Assembly (NCBI GenBank): GCA_021775805.1
Contig: JAJFHD010000090.1
Coordinates: forward strand, 248,001 to 312,000
Source of the DNA: Alphaproteobacteria bacterium
GTDB lineage: Bacteria; Pseudomonadota; Alphaproteobacteria; Rhizobiales; JAJFHC01
Length of the DNA: 64,000 nucleotides
Direction: 5' to 3'
Below, one piece after another: positions 62,835 to 64,000 of this stretch. The translations under genes and the position numbers were made by a program. A model generated the notes under the pieces. The model ran no database searches, was not told the DNA's origin, and saw nothing but the letters and a program-made list of their open reading frames with translations. How positions within the stretch are numbered: the stretch's first letter is position 1; the number at the start of each line of letters is the position of its first letter.

Positions 62835-62942
62835 GACGTACTCCTCGTTCGGCATGCCGGACAACCGTTCGGCTCTTGGGTCGCAGGCTGATCCTGAAAC
62901 TGAAAATATACCACAAAGAACATCAAGAGAAAGCGGTTCACG

Positions 62943-63827
62943 CTAAATCGGGTCGGGTGTCGCTTTGATCTGGGGTTTGCCCGGGCGTTGCGCAAAGATC
63001 AAGGTCGCAACGCCGATAAGAATGAGAACACCGCCGACAACCTTGAGTGGTGTTAGTTCTTCCTCGAGAAACAAGACGCTTTCGATGACGACGGCCACAG
63101 GCAGCAGAAGCAGGAAAGGGGCAACATTGTTGACAGGCAGGCGGCCGAGGAGATCGTACCAGATAGCATAGGCCAACGCTGTCATAATGAGCCCCATGTA
63201 GACGACTGCAATCCAGACGCTCCAGCCGGCTGACATGATTGCCTCCCATTGTCCGTCCTCGAACAGGTAAGACGCCACGAAGAGTTGGGGCGTGGCGCAA
63301 ATGGCAACGCCGGATATCATGACAAATCCACCAATTTCGCCAATGGAGCGGACCATGACCTGACCGATTGCCCACGTGAAGGCACCGCCAAGTACCATCA
63401 GAACATAGAGCTCCTGTCCCTCCAGTTTGGGTTCGCCAGAAAGCACGCCGACCCCGAGGAAGGCGACAAGCATTCCAGCGACCATCAATAAGGTTAAACG
63501 TTCGCGCAGGAACATTGCGGCCGTCAATGCAGCGAACGGCACCTCGGTTTGCACGATGAGGCCTGCCGTGGATGCGTCGAGATGTTTCAAGCCGGAGAAC
63601 GTCAGAGAGTATTGTATCGAGCCCGAAATCAGGGCGACCACAAACAGTTTGCCCCAGAGGTGTTTCGGGGGACGAAAGAACCAGACGAGCACCAGGGCCG
63701 TCAGTGTGAATCGCAGCGCCATCAGCAAGACGGGCGGAAAGTCCACGATGGCGACTTTGGCGAGGACAAAGCCTGTTGCCCACAACACGGGCACACTAAC
63801 CGCTTTCAGAATGTCGAGAGGTGTCAT
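62943..63827 (-). CDS. EamA/DMT-family permease
   Basis: A 294-residue membrane transporter with ten predicted helices in two EamA repeats (for example VPVLWATGFVLAKVAIVDFPPV and VPFAALTAAMFLRERLTLLMVAGM). DMT permeases export or import amino acids, sugars or other metabolites; the substrate cannot be inferred. The start is the ATG at 63827. It is 108 bp upstream of the racemase gene on the same strand. Confidence 0.9.
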   Translation of the reverse strand: MTPLDILKAVSVPVLWATGFVLAKVAIVDFPPVLLMALRFTLTALVLVWFFRPPKHLWGKLFVVALISGSIQYSLTFSGLKHLDASTAGLIVQTEVPFAALTAAMFLRERLTLLMVAGMLVAFLGVGVLSGEPKLEGQELYVLMVLGGAFTWAIGQVMVRSIGEIGGFVMISGVAICATPQLFVASYLFEDGQWEAIMSAGWSVWIAVVYMGLIMTALAYAIWYDLLGRLPVNNVAPFLLLLPVAVVIESVLFLEEELTPLKVVGGVLILIGVATLIFAQRPGKPQIKATPDPI

Positions 63828-64000
63828 GAGATTGTTCCGCTCGTCTGGGCGGCGCAATCATCGAGTGATCGATGTCGAATGTGAGTACCCCGCAATCTGT
63901 CTTGGATTACGGATCATTTTCCCAACGCTGTCCATATAATAAATTTGACAGTGCGTACAAGCTTGGCGACAACCGGTTTCAAAGAGCATTCCGTGTGTGA
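63828..64000. other. Right-edge intergenic sequence
   Basis: 173 bp upstream of the EamA permease. AT-rich stretches such as TATAATAAATTTG near 63935 could be promoter elements. I see no gene in it. Confidence 0.4.

Overview
The window looks like chromosomal DNA from an alphaproteobacterium. The GC content is moderate and the coding density is high. The genes present are typical of that class: an FMN riboswitch upstream of a stand-alone ribB, pcaHG, a MocR-type regulator, several flavoprotein amine and amino-acid oxidases, a dimethylglycine-dehydrogenase-like enzyme and a DauA-like D-arginine dehydrogenase. I saw no rRNA, tRNA, insertion sequence, prophage or CRISPR array. The exact genus cannot be read from the sequence.

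Layout. 1-4.5 kb: a secreted VWA protein running off the left edge, a small secreted protein, and an ArsR/SRPBCC divergon around a perfect palindrome. 4.6-13 kb: a catabolic island with a four-gene operon (two subunits of a CoA-transferase-like enzyme, a DauA-like flavoenzyme, an acyl-CoA dehydrogenase), a DUF1989 protein with a HAD dehalogenase, a second FAD oxidase and a Rieske oxygenase. 13-17.3 kb: riboswitch-controlled ribB, a glutamine amidotransferase, an APS kinase fused to a degenerate CysN, and a TlpA thioredoxin. 17.4-25.7 kb: Uup, a three-PAS hybrid kinase, and a two-component pair divergent from an EF-hand protein. 25.7-28.5 kb: a diheme cytochrome c with an FNR-type box, a small oxidase-like membrane protein, and pcaHG. 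28.8-34.4 kb: a SAM/cyclase/ATPase/TPR signalling protein, a TetR regulator and guanidinobutyrase. 34.9-39.3 kb: a YCF48-type propeller protein, then an operon of alkC, a ycaQ-family gene and a nitroreductase. 39.5-47.1 kb: a DUF7694-like protein, a hemerythrin-like protein with an FNR box, a CPA2 antiporter, a GNAT, a complete AmmeMemoRadiSam pair and MepA. 47.3-53.4 kb: a dimethylglycine-dehydrogenase-like enzyme with a LysR regulator, and a MocR/PNPOx divergon. 53.5-59.3 kb: a GntR regulator divergent from a six-gene operon encoding a non-canonical succinate-dehydrogenase-like complex plus a two-subunit class I fumarase. 59.3-64 kb: a MerF pair, cupin, TetR, GNAT, a SufR-like regulator, a maleate-isomerase-type racemase and an EamA transporter.

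Much of the window fits oxidation of nitrogen-containing compounds: D-arginine and guanidino compounds (DauA-like, DUF1989, GbuA), methylated amines or betaines (DMGDH-like, Rieske) and other amino acids. The strongest candidate for an undescribed system is the GntR-controlled SDH-like/fumarase operon. Its flavoprotein lacks the histidine that normally binds FAD covalently and has a changed dicarboxylate-binding residue, so it probably does not simply duplicate the housekeeping succinate dehydrogenase.
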